64,000 nucleotides of DNA from Mediterranea massiliensis. GTDB lineage: Bacteria; Bacteroidota; Bacteroidia; Bacteroidales; Bacteroidaceae. The stretch's first letter is position 1. Every line of letters starts with the position of its first letter. Location: contig SUYA01000006.1 in the NCBI GenBank assembly GCA_015060695.1, forward strand, positions 89,393 through 153,392, in the 5' to 3' direction. This document shows, piece by piece, positions 37,120 to 46,061 of the stretch. The notes below the pieces were generated by a model. That model was not told the DNA's origin. It worked only from the letters and a program-made list of their open reading frames with translations, and did not search any database. The translations under genes and the position numbers were made by a program.

Positions 37120-39615
37120 ATGAAAAACTTTCACTCTTTATTGGTTGGTATTCTATACAGCCTTATGCTCTTAGTGATTTCCTGTCAAACGGTTAAAGAA
37201 CCGCAGGCTCCTATTTCGTTGACTTGGGAAATGGGCACCATCGATGTTGAGAATCCGGCCTATTATGACAACACTTTTGTACTACAAAATGTTTCTCAGC
37301 AAACTCTTGATAACGATTGGAGCTTTTATTACTGTCAGCTTCCGCGTGGCATCGAGCAACCGGCCGATGCTCCGGTTAAAGTGGAGTTGGTAAATGGTAA
37401 TTACTTTCGTGTATCGCCTACTGCACATTATCAGCCGTTGGCTCCCGGTGAGACTTTACGCATAGATTTCCGTTGCAAGGGACGTATGGATCGATACACC
37501 TTAATGCCTGAAGGTGCTTATTGGGTTGGTTCTGATGGGAAGGCCATCGATTTGCTGTTGGATGCTCGTCGTTTCAATGATAGTATTGTAGCCCGTTATC
37601 CCGATGCAGCAACAGTATATGCCACCAATGCCAAGTTGCCGGCAATACCAGCCTTGCTGCAATCCGACATCATTCCTTCGGTGAAGCAAGCCCTGCCACT
37701 CGAAGGCTCTGTAAAGTTAGCCGATGGAGTATCGCTTCTCTTTCCGGAGCAGTTTGCCGGCGAAGCCGCTCTTCTGAAAGAAAAGCTGGCAACCCAATAT
37801 GCCATTCAAGTCAGAGAGGATGCGCCTGTTACCATCACCTTCGTACCTCTTAATCCTGAAGAAATAAAGAACCCTTCTATTGAAGCATACATTATTAATA
37901 TAACCGATGGCGAGGTAAAGATTGCTGCTGCTACAGCTCACGGTATATTCAATGGTACCCAAACATTGTTGGCCATGCTCAAAGGCAAAGAGTCTCCCTA
38001 TGAATTGCAAGGCACCTACATCAACGACTATCCCGATATGCATTATCGGGGCGTAATGATAGATATAGTCCGCAACTATACTTCGTTTGAAAACTTGAAA
38101 CGTTTTATTGATATATTGGCTTCCTATAAAGTAAATACCTTGCAATTCCACTTCAATGACGATGAAGGTTGGCGTCTTGAAATACCCGGCCTGCCCGAAT
38201 TGACCGAAGTAGCCGGACGTCGCGGGCATACTACCGACGAAAGCGACCGTCTCTATCCATCGTATGCAGGTGGCAGTACCTCCGAGCCGGGTAGCTTGGG
38301 TAGCGGATACTATACCCGTAGTCAGTTCATCGAGTTGCTGCAGTATGCTGCTGCTCGTCACATTCATATCATCCCCGAATTAGAAACACCTGGGCATGCC
38401 CGTGGTGCCATTGTTGCTATGAAAGCCCGCTATAACAAGTATATCAGTACCGATCCGGAAAAAGCTATGGAATATATGCTCATTCATCCCGAAGATACAT
38501 CAGAATATCTTTCCGTACAATCCTATTCGACCAATGTTATCGACGTTGCAATGCCCTCTACCTACCGTTTCATAGAGAAAGTGGTGACCGAAATGAAGAA
38601 AATGTACGAAGAAGCAGGCTTGCAGATGACCTTTTTCCACTTGGGAGGCGACGAAGTAGCTGCTGGTGCATGGAAAGGGTCGCCCGCCTGTCAACAACTC
38701 ATTAAAGAGAAAGGTATGACTAAACGTCACGACTTGGCAGAATATTACATTACCAAGGCTGCAAACATTTTGGCTAAACATGGCGTAAAACTGAACGGAT
38801 GGCAGGAAGTAGCTATCGGACATAGTGAGGCCGGACATCGTCAGCTAACAGCGCAAGCTGCCGGTATTAACTGCTGGACTGCCGTTCCCGATTGGAATAC
38901 CGATGGCGTAGTCTATGAAATAGCCAACAATGGTTATCCCGTTGTTTTGAGTAACGTATGTAATTTCTACATGGATATGGCTTATAGCTATCATCCCGGC
39001 GAACCGGGTTTGAATTGGGGTGGCTGTGTTGACGAAACCCGTTCGTTCTCGGCACTTCCTTTCCGCAACTATCGTTCCAGCCGTTGGTCGCTTACCGGCA
39101 CCCCGTTTGATATGTCGCAAATGGAAAAAGATAAACCCGCTTTGACAGAAGAAGGTCGTAAGAACATGATTGGCGTTTCGGCTCAATTCTTTGCCGAAAC
39201 CTTACGTGGCTATGAGTGGTTGGAGTATCACTTCTTCCCCAAATATATGGGTGTAGCAGAGCGTGGCTGGCATGCTCATCCGGCTTGGGAAAAGCTGGAA
39301 GGTGCCATCGAAGAAGAAACTTTCCAACGCGAATTGGCGATTTATGAACTGAAAATAGCCGAACGAGAAATGCCCCATTGGGCTACTAACAACATCAACT
39401 TCCATGTAGCCTTCCCCGGTTTGAAGGTAGAAAACGGTCTGCTTCTGGCAAACTGCATTGTTCCCGGTGCCGAAATCCGTTATACACTTGATGGAAGTGA
39501 ACCTACCGCTCAGTCCACTTTATGGACGGCTCCGGTGAAGTGCGACGCTCAAGTAGTTAAGGCCAAAGCTTTCTATCAAGGCAAGGAAAGCCAGCCCATC
39601 ACCTATCGTCCATAA
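37120..39615 (+). CDS. GH20 beta-N-acetylhexosaminidase lipoprotein
   Basis: 831-residue glycoside hydrolase releasing terminal GlcNAc/GalNAc from glycans. The lipobox LVISC puts Cys at residue 22. A CHB_HEX-type carbohydrate-binding N-domain (about 32-150) precedes the GH20b domain (about 190-300) and the catalytic barrel from about 305 (YRGVMIDIVRNYTSFENLKRF). The catalytic pair is D511-E512 in HLGGDEVAAGAW. A C-terminal chitobiase-like domain (about 750-830, IRYTLDGSEPT) completes the enzyme. It is probably surface or periplasm anchored. A weak promoter-like pair (TTTG 37075-37078; TACATTTA 37101-37108) lies upstream. The gene ends at a perfect 24-bp hairpin. Confidence 0.95.
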   Translation: MKNFHSLLVGILYSLMLLVISCQTVKEPQAPISLTWEMGTIDVENPAYYDNTFVLQNVSQQTLDNDWSFYYCQLPRGIEQPADAPVKVELVNGNYFRVSPTAHYQPLAPGETLRIDFRCKGRMDRYTLMPEGAYWVGSDGKAIDLLLDARRFNDSIVARYPDAATVYATNAKLPAIPALLQSDIIPSVKQALPLEGSVKLADGVSLLFPEQFAGEAALLKEKLATQYAIQVREDAPVTITFVPLNPEEIKNPSIEAYIINITDGEVKIAAATAHGIFNGTQTLLAMLKGKESPYELQGTYINDYPDMHYRGVMIDIVRNYTSFENLKRFIDILASYKVNTLQFHFNDDEGWRLEIPGLPELTEVAGRRGHTTDESDRLYPSYAGGSTSEPGSLGSGYYTRSQFIELLQYAAARHIHIIPELETPGHARGAIVAMKARYNKYISTDPEKAMEYMLIHPEDTSEYLSVQSYSTNVIDVAMPSTYRFIEKVVTEMKKMYEEAGLQMTFFHLGGDEVAAGAWKGSPACQQLIKEKGMTKRHDLAEYYITKAANILAKHGVKLNGWQEVAIGHSEAGHRQLTAQAAGINCWTAVPDWNTDGVVYEIANNGYPVVLSNVCNFYMDMAYSYHPGEPGLNWGGCVDETRSFSALPFRNYRSSRWSLTGTPFDMSQMEKDKPALTEEGRKNMIGVSAQFFAETLRGYEWLEYHFFPKYMGVAERGWHAHPAWEKLEGAIEEETFQRELAIYELKIAEREMPHWATNNINFHVAFPGLKVENGLLLANCIVPGAEIRYTLDGSEPTAQSTLWTAPVKCDAQVVKAKAFYQGKESQPITYRP

Positions 39616-39637
39616 GCAGTTTGTGTAAGGCATTTAT

Positions 39638-39692
39638 AAATTAGTTAGTCAGTCAGTTTCCTTATATGGAAACTGACTGACTAACTAATTTT
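39638..39692 (+). terminator. Perfect 24-bp hairpin after the GH20 gene
   Basis: Arms 39638-39661 and 39668-39691 are perfectly complementary with a 6-nt loop TTATAT. The arm contains tandem TTAG/AGTC quartets. T's follow the right arm (ATTTTAT). It serves as terminator and perhaps as a boundary to the accessory region. Confidence 0.8.
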
Positions 39693-39873
39693 ATAGGCTC
39701 TTCCATGCCTTCGCAAACCAACCATTTCCTTATAGCCTTTTTCTAAAATAATTTAGCTATAAATTGCATAACAATTTTAGTATAAATTTAAAATGATTTA
39801 GGCATAACAGATTTTCTCTTATCGTTGTTGCAGTTTTTTTTGAACATTAATCTTAAATATCGAATAGAATCCT

Positions 39874-39881
39874 TACATTTG
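39874..39881 (+). promoter_or_regulatory. -7 element for the structured RNA
   Basis: TACATTTG is an exact TAnnTTTG match. Transcription would start about 39888, just before the first helix. No good -33 is present at 19-20 bp. Confidence 0.45.
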
Positions 39882-40230
39882 TAGCGTTCTCATTCCGATG
39901 CTTTGCGCTATGCAAAGTATAAGGACAGGAACAAGACATATTGAAAGGCGTTTACTACGCTTTGGTTTTGACGTTCTGAAATCGTAGGAAAATTTCAAGT
40001 GCAAGTCAGAAACAAAGCAACGGTGAATGTCCCGTGGGTGTGCTATATACATACCCTCTATGCTTTACAGCCATTGGTGTATCCTTGCACCAATGGCAAC
40101 TTTTGGCATAGTTGGTTGTTTGTACATATCGGCGTGGGCCTTCTCTCGTTGCTCGCTTCGACTTGCAAGGCAATTCCTACGAGCCTCAGAACGTGGAGCG
40201 AGTGACAGTGCAGGGCTTCACGCTTTTTTT
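39882..40230 (+). ncRNA. Candidate structured leader or small RNA ending in a U-tract
   Basis: About 345 nt with many nested helices. The helices are: 39901-06/39912-17 (CTTTGC/GCAAAG); 39944-50/39958-63; 39965-72/40005-13, which encloses 39978-82/39992-96; 40036-42/40050-56; 40070-79/40088-97 (perfect GCCATTGGTG stem); and a closing helix 40132-40/40214-23. The closing helix encloses 40148-57/40197-206 and 40168-71/40183-86. The 3' helix is followed by seven T (40224-40230), as in a terminator or attenuator. A -7 element lies immediately upstream. No coding potential was recognised. It could be a riboregulator of the downstream methyltransferase-nuclease genes or an independent RNA. No known RNA family was confidently recognised. 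Confidence 0.6.
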
Positions 40231-40305
40231 ATGTCTTTGCCTTACTATCATTGAATAATACTTGCGGTTGTGTAGCCTTGGCCGTATATTTTGATGATAT
40301 GCACT

Positions 40306-41403
40306 ATGGCTAATAGCAACCTGTCTAATGCAAAAAATGCAAAAAACGATGAGTTTTATACCCAGTACCAAGATATAGAAAAGGAAGTAAATGCCTATTT
40401 GGAGTATAATCCCGATGTGTTTAAGGATAAAACGGTGCTATTGCCATGCGATGACCCCGAATGGAGTAACTTTACCCGGTATTTTGCCCAGAACTTCGAG
40501 CGCTTGGGATTGAAGAGACTGATAAGTACCAGTTATGCCATAGAAAGCAAGAAGTTTAAAAGCGATTGGCAACCAACGCTTTTCGAAACAGAAAATCCAA
40601 AGTATAATGTAGATAAGAGCCGTGTTTGCGGTAAGATATTTATTCTCGACCACGATACCAATGCCAACGGACGGATAGATATTGACGACTTGCAATGGCA
40701 ATACTTAGAAGGTGATGGCGATTTTCGTAGTACGGAAGTTACGGCTTTGCGCAACGAGGCTGATGTAATTGTTACCAATCCACCGTTTTCGTTGTTTCGT
40801 GAATTCTTGGCTTGGATTGTTGAGGCAGAGAAGTTGTTCTTGGTAATAGGGAATATGAATGCTATTACTTATAAAGAATCCTTTACATTGATTAAAGATA
40901 ATAAGATTTGGTTGGGGGCTACAAATTTTAATACCGGAATGTATTTTAAAGTACCGGTAGATTTTGTTTATGCATCTACTTATAAATTCGAGCGTGAACA
41001 AAATGGGGAAAAAGTTAATAGGGTTCCTGGAGTTTGTTGGTTTACTAATATAGATCATGGCCGTCGCCATCAACCACTTCCACTGATGACGATGGCAGAT
41101 AATCTGAAGTTTAGTAAACACAAAGAGATTCGCGGAAAAGAATCGTACGATAAATACGACAATTATGATGCTATCGAAGTGCCCTATATAGATGCAATAC
41201 CAAATGATTATGATGGTGTTATGGGTGTGCCAATTACTTTTCTTAATAAGTATTGTCCGAAACAGTTTGAAATTATTGGTGCAACAGAAAGTGAAGGAAA
41301 AGGATTTTCAAATGGATTATGGGATGATAAAAGTGCTATTTCACAACCTCTGATAAATGGAAAGAAACAATATAAACGTTTATTTATTAAGCGAAAACTA
41401 TGA
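40306..41403 (+). CDS. EcoRI-family adenine-specific DNA methyltransferase
   Basis: 365-residue N6-adenine methyltransferase of the EcoRI methylase family. The catalytic motif IV is NPPF (158-161) in [15 protein letters not shown]. The N-terminus [27 protein letters not shown] and the [15 protein letters not shown] segment match this family, in which the substrate and SAM pocket are arranged as in M.EcoRI. The ATG at 40306 is preferred to the in-frame TTG-ATG at 40291. Its stop overlaps the DUF262-HNH start by 4 nt (ATGA), so the two are made together. It would protect host DNA from the partner nuclease; the recognised sequence is unknown. Confidence 0.9.
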   Translation: MANSNLSNAKNAKNDEFYTQYQDIEKEVNAYLEYNPDVFKDKTVLLPCDDPEWSNFTRYFAQNFERLGLKRLISTSYAIESKKFKSDWQPTLFETENPKYNVDKSRVCGKIFILDHDTNANGRIDIDDLQWQYLEGDGDFRSTEVTALRNEADVIVTNPPFSLFREFLAWIVEAEKLFLVIGNMNAITYKESFTLIKDNKIWLGATNFNTGMYFKVPVDFVYASTYKFEREQNGEKVNRVPGVCWFTNIDHGRRHQPLPLMTMADNLKFSKHKEIRGKESYDKYDNYDAIEVPYIDAIPNDYDGVMGVPITFLNKYCPKQFEIIGATESEGKGFSNGLWDDKSAISQPLINGKKQYKRLFIKRKL

Positions 41404-42563
41404 AAACCACTTTAAGAACAGACATTACCGTCAGAGACATTTGCGAAGGCTTTGTCTATAACGAACTTGAGGGAAAAGGATTGTATGGCTTGTCGGGAAC
41501 ACTGACCATCCAACCCGAATACCAACGCAACTATATCTATGCCGACGGAAAGAAAGATGTTGCCGTAATAGATTCTGTGTTGAGGAACTATCCGTTAGGA
41601 CTTATCTATTTCAATAAATTGGAAGATGGTAGGTTGGAAGTGCTCGACGGGCAACAACGCATCACCAGTCTTGGCCGATACGTTACCGGTAAGTTTGCCA
41701 TAAAGGATGCAAATGGCATGCCCCAATACTTCGGTGCGTTGGCTACCGACTTGCAAGAACGTATCTTGAATACCAAACTGCTGATTTATGAATGTGAAGG
41801 TGAAGAAAGTGAAATAAAAGAGTGGTTCAAGACCATCAATATAGCAGGAGTCCCGTTGAATGCGCAAGAACTTCGCAATGCAATCTATTCAGGGCCATTT
41901 GTAACCTTGTGTAAGGCCGAATTTAGTAATAGTCAGAACGCCAACGTGCAGAAGTGGAGTGCCTATATAAGCGGTGTGGTTAATCGTCAAGACTTTATGG
42001 AACGTGCGTTGGATTGGGTAAGTGCTGGAGAGATAGAAATCTATATGAGTAGCCATCGTTTCGATAACAATATCAATGAAGTAAAAGCATACTTCAATTC
42101 GGTAATAGATTGGGTATCGGCCGTTTTTACGGAGGTGGAAAGCGAAATGCGTGGTTTGGAATGGGGACGATTGTATGAAACATATCACCATCAAGCGTAT
42201 AATCCCAAGGTAGTTTGGGAGAAAGTGAAAGAACTCTATGCCGATTCTTATGTGAAAAACAGAAAGGGTGTATTTGAGTATATACTTGGTGGATGTGTGG
42301 ATACTAAGCTACTTGAAATCCGTTTGTTCGATGATGCCACAAAGAAAAGTGTATATGCCAAGCAAACCAATGATGCCAAAGAAAAGGGAATATCCAATTG
42401 CCCTTATTGTGCAATGGGCAATGATAATAATCGCACCAAAATATGGACACTGAAAGATATGGATGCCGACCATGTTACGGCATGGAGCAAAGGGGGAGCA
42501 ACCGATATATCGAATTGCCAGATGCTGTGCAAATCGCATAATCGGGCAAAGGGAAATAAATAA
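41400..42563 (+). CDS. DUF262-HNH nuclease partner of the methyltransferase
   Basis: 387-residue protein with an N-terminal DUF262 (ParB/sulfiredoxin-like NTPase) domain: IQPEYQRNY (37-45), then [10 protein letters not shown] (82-91). A long helical middle leads to a C-terminal HNH/zinc module from C334: CPYC (334-337), DADH (355-358), SNC (371-373), LC (376-377), HN (380-381). DUF262 with HNH or DUF1524 is known from GmrSD-type and other DNA-degrading defence proteins. Overlap with an adenine methyltransferase points to a restriction-modification unit, in which the nuclease cuts unmethylated DNA. This is inferred from architecture. Type IV-like cutting of modified DNA is a second possibility. 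Confidence 0.85.
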   Translation: MKTTLRTDITVRDICEGFVYNELEGKGLYGLSGTLTIQPEYQRNYIYADGKKDVAVIDSVLRNYPLGLIYFNKLEDGRLEVLDGQQRITSLGRYVTGKFAIKDANGMPQYFGALATDLQERILNTKLLIYECEGEESEIKEWFKTINIAGVPLNAQELRNAIYSGPFVTLCKAEFSNSQNANVQKWSAYISGVVNRQDFMERALDWVSAGEIEIYMSSHRFDNNINEVKAYFNSVIDWVSAVFTEVESEMRGLEWGRLYETYHHQAYNPKVVWEKVKELYADSYVKNRKGVFEYILGGCVDTKLLEIRLFDDATKKSVYAKQTNDAKEKGISNCPYCAMGNDNNRTKIWTLKDMDADHVTAWSKGGATDISNCQMLCKSHNRAKGNK

Positions 42564-42608
42564 TAGGAAATGACGTGTAATCAGTTTTATCTCGTATTGT
42601 TTTTTATT

Positions 42609-42616
42609 TACCTTTG
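42609..42616 (+). promoter_or_regulatory. -7 element for the HicB-like / ARH-like pair
   Basis: TACCTTTG matches TAnnTTTG exactly, 20 bp before the ATG at 42637. The -33 is only T-rich. It suggests the pair is transcribed separately from the methyltransferase unit. Confidence 0.45.
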
Positions 42617-42636
42617 CAATTGCAGATGAAGATAAT

Positions 42637-43458
42637 ATGAAATGCGGTTTTGCTACAATGAAAACAGATGTTCCTCAATTAGAATATAAAGGTTACAAAG
42701 CACTGCTTACACTAAATCCTAAAGATAATAGGCTTTGGGGTGAGATTTGTACGCCCGAAAATCCATTAACACCATTGGATAGTTGGGGCTTTGCAGCTGA
42801 TAACATTGAGGAAGCTCAGGAACGATTTCGAATACAAGTAGAAAAAATCATTTCAAACGAACTTTTCTTTAGACGATGCAGAGAGTGGCAAGCGGTAACC
42901 GATTATGAAAGCATTCGTTGTGTGTTTAATATTCTTCCGGATGAGTTTAGTGATCGAGTTATAAACAAACAATTTGACGAGTCTCTTCTAAATCGAGTGA
43001 AAGGTAGTGACTATGAAGTGCCATTGTATTATGTAACAAAGGCATGGGATGTATTGCTGAAAGGCTCTTTGTTTCCTTTGGATTTCATGATAGGTCCGGA
43101 AGAAGATGAGGATTGCACGGAAGAGGATATAAAAGAGTTTCTTGCAGAAGAGAATGCTTCAAGGTCGCGTTGTAATGCTTGTCGTGATAACGAAATAATG
43201 AAAAAACTTTGGAAGGAGATGTTCAATATTGATATAGATTCGCTTGAAATAGACTTGAGCCAATATGATATGCATCTTCCACCCAAAGTTTCCTATAAAG
43301 TTTATGAAGAATATTTCACAGATGTTCCTGATGGGATAAATGAATGGATTTTAGCCAGAGTTAACAGCCCGGAGCTTGAAGGTATTTCACATGATTATGT
43401 TTCAGCTTTGATGGAATTTACTGCACAAGTCCTGTTATGGAGAAAGGGTGAACTATGA
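42637..43458 (+). CDS. Hypothetical protein with HicB-like N-terminal domain
   Basis: 273-residue protein not assigned to a family with certainty. Residues about 14-72 (LEYKGYKALLTLNPKDNRLWGEI through EEAQERFRIQVEKII) follow the pattern of the partial RNase H fold of HicB-type antitoxins: strand, turn, strand, then helix. The rest is acidic, with a DEDCTEEDIKEFLAEE stretch and a CxxC in SRCNACRDN (about 180-188). It overlaps the next gene by 4 nt (ATGA). It may be the antitoxin or regulator of a two-gene module, but that is inference. A second Met at residue 8 is an alternative start. Confidence 0.6.
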   Translation: MKCGFATMKTDVPQLEYKGYKALLTLNPKDNRLWGEICTPENPLTPLDSWGFAADNIEEAQERFRIQVEKIISNELFFRRCREWQAVTDYESIRCVFNILPDEFSDRVINKQFDESLLNRVKGSDYEVPLYYVTKAWDVLLKGSLFPLDFMIGPEEDEDCTEEDIKEFLAEENASRSRCNACRDNEIMKKLWKEMFNIDIDSLEIDLSQYDMHLPPKVSYKVYEEYFTDVPDGINEWILARVNSPELEGISHDYVSALMEFTAQVLLWRKGEL

Positions 43459-44531
43459 TTGGAGCATTCATCGGTGATTTAGCTGCTTGGACATGGCAAA
43501 ACGAGCGTGATAAGTTTTATCCGCATCTTGTTTCGGATAAAGCAGAAAAGTCAGTGTATGCAGATGCCTTATTGCTGACCGCAAAAACAATCATGGATAG
43601 CCCTGATACGACAAGGAGTGAGTTTATGCGCTTGCATCAAGGCTATTGGGGTGTTGGAAATGCTAAACTGAATGCAGAGTTTGATGTGATTCGTTCAATA
43701 GCTATCGGTTGGTTCTATGATTCTGATTTGTCGCAGGTTGTACATACCTATTGCCTTTGTGATGAAAAAGAAGAGGTTTATGCTTCGCATTTTCTGGCTC
43801 GTTTGATTTGCGCCTTGCGTCATGGCGCAACCAAAAACGAGGCCGCAAAAGTGGAGTTTTGCGGAACATTTCGTTCCTTTACTAAAGAAGAACATTGGAA
43901 AAACGGCGATGGGATATTAAGCTATTTGGTTCGTGCATGGATGTCGTTCTATGATGCGTTTGATTTTGGAAGTACCATACATAATGCGGTGAAACAACCC
44001 GGAAATATAATATTGAACTGTATGCTTGCCGGTGCTTTGGCCGATGCAATGTATGGTTGTAGCTACTATTTTGTGAAAGCGAAGTATCCAGGCGGTGGCT
44101 ATATGGAGCATTTGCCTTTTTTAGATGAGCGTATCTATGAAATCAACACTCGAAACAGAGTGTTTTTCCCAAAGAATAATGCATTGACAAATGTGGAAAA
44201 GCACAAATGGCATGACAAAACTTGTCCGATGTGTGATAAGGTAATTACGAAAGAATTGCGTAGGCGCATCCTTAAAGCATTTCATACGGGTTGGGATGAT
44301 AGGTATGGTTTTTATTTGGATGATGGTTGGATTTATGTGTATAGAAGCCATCGTTTGTTGAGCCGATTTATCTTGACCGAACAACTTGATGGAACATATA
44401 GAATTACACACTATCAGAAATCAGAAGAATCGGAGAAGTATGATTGGCAAAATGAGGCTTTAGCTAATGCCATTTATTCCGTTGAGCATAGGTGGAACTT
44501 AGTATGTGATGAATATGAGAATAGACTCTGA
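43455..44531 (+). CDS. ADP-ribosylglycohydrolase-fold protein with degenerate metal site
   Basis: 358-residue protein resembling the DraG/ARH fold: N-terminal MIGAFIGDLAAW (canonical GAxxGDxxG), GVGNAKLNAEFDVIRSIAIGW (canonical GNGSxMRxxPxGW), and LAGALADAMYG (canonical AGxxAGAxYG). The metal-binding motif TDDT is replaced by YADA (35-38), and the DxDT motif before the last helix by NIIL (184-187). Most magnesium ligands are therefore missing. A CPMC (about 255) is unusual for the family and could hold zinc. It is coupled to the HicB-like gene. It is either a binder of ADP-ribosylated targets or a changed enzyme; hydrolase activity is doubtful. Confidence 0.7.
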   Translation: MIGAFIGDLAAWTWQNERDKFYPHLVSDKAEKSVYADALLLTAKTIMDSPDTTRSEFMRLHQGYWGVGNAKLNAEFDVIRSIAIGWFYDSDLSQVVHTYCLCDEKEEVYASHFLARLICALRHGATKNEAAKVEFCGTFRSFTKEEHWKNGDGILSYLVRAWMSFYDAFDFGSTIHNAVKQPGNIILNCMLAGALADAMYGCSYYFVKAKYPGGGYMEHLPFLDERIYEINTRNRVFFPKNNALTNVEKHKWHDKTCPMCDKVITKELRRRILKAFHTGWDDRYGFYLDDGWIYVYRSHRLLSRFILTEQLDGTYRITHYQKSEESEKYDWQNEALANAIYSVEHRWNLVCDEYENRL

Positions 44532-44741
44532 TAATCCAATTGTGCTATTTGCTTGGGTTACAGATGTTTTATTGATGTTTATCTCTTCTTTTATGATAAT
44601 AAAATAACATAACATTATCGGCCTCCCAAACTACCTATAGGTAAAAGAACAACTACCTATAGGTAGTGAAGCAACTATCTATAGGTAGTTGCCTAACTAC
44701 TTATAGGTAGTTGAGGAACTATGTTTAGGTACTAAAATCTG
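44532..44741. other. 210-bp convergent intergenic region with palindrome array C
   Basis: Between the ARH-like gene (plus) and metY (minus). It carries array C (44631-44730) over nearly half its length, leaving about 100 bp of AT-rich sequence. No classical terminator was seen, so the palindromes may provide 3' ends for both genes. Confidence 0.55.
44631..44730. repeat. Palindrome array C (ACCTATAGGT units, exact 22-bp pitch)
   Basis: Units with the core ACCTATAGGT start at 44633, 44655, 44677 (ATCTATAGGT), 44699 (ACTTATAGGT) and 44721 (ATGTTTAGGT), precisely 22 bp apart. The best unit extends to CTACCTATAGGTAG, and neighbours to AACTAnCTATAGGTAGTT-like 18-mers. The spacers of 4-8 bp vary. 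Divergence grows towards the right end. Sequence differs entirely from arrays A and B, but pitch and dyad design are the same. Confidence 0.95.
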
Positions 44742-46022
44742 TTAGATATTTAGTGCCTGTTCGATGTCGGCAATGATGTCGTCGGCGTTCTCTATACCTA
44801 CCGAGAAGCGGATGAGGTCGGGACGTACGCCGGCTTCGATGAGTTGTTCGTCGCTGAGTTGGCGGTGTGTATGGCTGGCAGGATGGAGAACACAAGTGCG
44901 GGCATCGGCCACGTGGGTTACGATAGCTGCCAACTTCAGTGAATCCATAAACTTAATGCTCTCTTCACGGCCACCTTTCAATCCGAACGAGATGACACCA
45001 CACGAGCCGTTGGGCATGTACTTCTGTGCCAAGTCGTAGTATTTGTTACCGGGCAGGCTGCAATAGTTCACCCATGCCACTTTTTCGTTATTCTCCAAGT
45101 ATTGTGCTACCTTCAAGGCATTGTTGCAGTGCTGAGGCATGCGCAGGTGGAGAGTTTCCAAGCCCAGATTCAGCAGGAAGGCATTTTGAGGACTTTGGAT
45201 GCTTCCCAAGTCACGCATCAGTTGGGCTGTAGCTTTGGTGATGAATGCCAGTTTGCCAAATGCTTTGGTATAGGTGAGTCCGTGGTATGATTCATCGGGG
45301 GTGCAAAGGCCGGGGAACTTATCGGCATGCGCATCCCAGTCGAAGTTACCGCTATCTACAATACAGCCGCCTACGCTGGTGGCATGGCCATCCATGTATT
45401 TGGTGGTAGAGTGGATAACAATGTCTGCTCCCCATTCAAACGGACGGCAATTGATGGGAGTGGGGAAGGTGTTATCTACAATCAACGGTACACCGTGGGC
45501 ATGGGCTATACGGGCAAATTTCTCTATGTCGAGTACCTCTAACGAAGGGTTAGAGATGGTTTCGCCAAACAATGCTTTAGTGTTAGGACGGAATGCAGCA
45601 TTGATTTCTTCTTCTGATGCATCGGGGGCAATGAATGTTACTTCGATGCCCAACTTCTTCATGGTTACGCTGAACAAATTGAAGGTACCTCCGTAGATGG
45701 CTGATGAACTGACGAAGTGGTCGCCGGCCTGGCAGATATTGAAGATGGCATAGAAGTTGGCGGCTTGACCACTTGACGTGAGCATACCGGCCACGCCACC
45801 TTCGAGGGCGGCAATCTTGGCTGCTACAGCATCATTCGTGGGGTTTTGCAAACGGGTGTAGAAATAACCGCTATCTTCCAAATCGAACAAACGTGCCATT
45901 TGCTCGCTGGTATCATACTTGAATGTAGTGCTTTGATAGATGGGGAGCACACGTGGCTCACCCTTTTTGGGAGACCATCCGGCCTGTACGCAGAGGGTTT
46001 CCGGCTTTAAGTTTTGGGCCAT
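44742..46022 (-). CDS. metY: O-acetylhomoserine sulfhydrylase (MetY-type, PLP enzyme)
   Basis: 426-residue PLP-dependent Cys/Met metabolism enzyme joining O-acetylhomoserine with sulphide (or methanethiol). The PLP lysine is K208 in HSTTKYMDGH. YTRLQNPTNDAVAAKIAALEGG (about 55-76), the SSGQAANFYAIFN stretch and DNTFPTP are typical of the MetY branch rather than cystathionine gamma-synthase. It could be called a cystathionine/methionine family member if substrate is in doubt. It ends close to array C. Its -7 element faces that of the divergent amidase gene. Confidence 0.93.
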   Translation of the reverse strand: MAQNLKPETLCVQAGWSPKKGEPRVLPIYQSTTFKYDTSEQMARLFDLEDSGYFYTRLQNPTNDAVAAKIAALEGGVAGMLTSSGQAANFYAIFNICQAGDHFVSSSAIYGGTFNLFSVTMKKLGIEVTFIAPDASEEEINAAFRPNTKALFGETISNPSLEVLDIEKFARIAHAHGVPLIVDNTFPTPINCRPFEWGADIVIHSTTKYMDGHATSVGGCIVDSGNFDWDAHADKFPGLCTPDESYHGLTYTKAFGKLAFITKATAQLMRDLGSIQSPQNAFLLNLGLETLHLRMPQHCNNALKVAQYLENNEKVAWVNYCSLPGNKYYDLAQKYMPNGSCGVISFGLKGGREESIKFMDSLKLAAIVTHVADARTCVLHPASHTHRQLSDEQLIEAGVRPDLIRFSVGIENADDIIADIEQALNI

Positions 46023-46061
46023 AATTATATGTGTATTAAAAGTTTCTTACCAATTAGGCTG

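Larger units (their letters stand above)
39616..40305. other. 690-bp non-coding region before the methyltransferase gene
   Basis: Between the GH20 gene and the methyltransferase. It holds the GH20 terminator (39638-39692), an AT-rich stretch (39700-39870), a -7 element (39874-39881), the candidate structured RNA (about 39882-40230), and a 75-bp stretch to the methyltransferase ATG with no strong promoter. Short frames of 68 and 75 codons (39999-40254) cross the RNA helices. They lack a ribosome-binding context and are likely spurious. Confidence 0.65.

Noticed and set aside
37717..38367. 216-codon minus-strand frame inside the GH20 gene
   Set aside because: Antisense to the GH20b/catalytic domain; no motif.
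39882..40230. Retron or group II intron RNA
   Set aside because: No reverse transcriptase gene is near, and no intron domain V-like hairpin was recognised.
39999..40254. Two overlapping small frames of 68 and 75 codons
   Set aside because: Both run across the helices and the U-tract of the structured RNA and lack ribosome-binding context.
39616..44741. Integrative mobile element
   Set aside because: No integrase, transposase, tRNA or direct-repeat ends were seen; only the accessory gene content hints at exchange.
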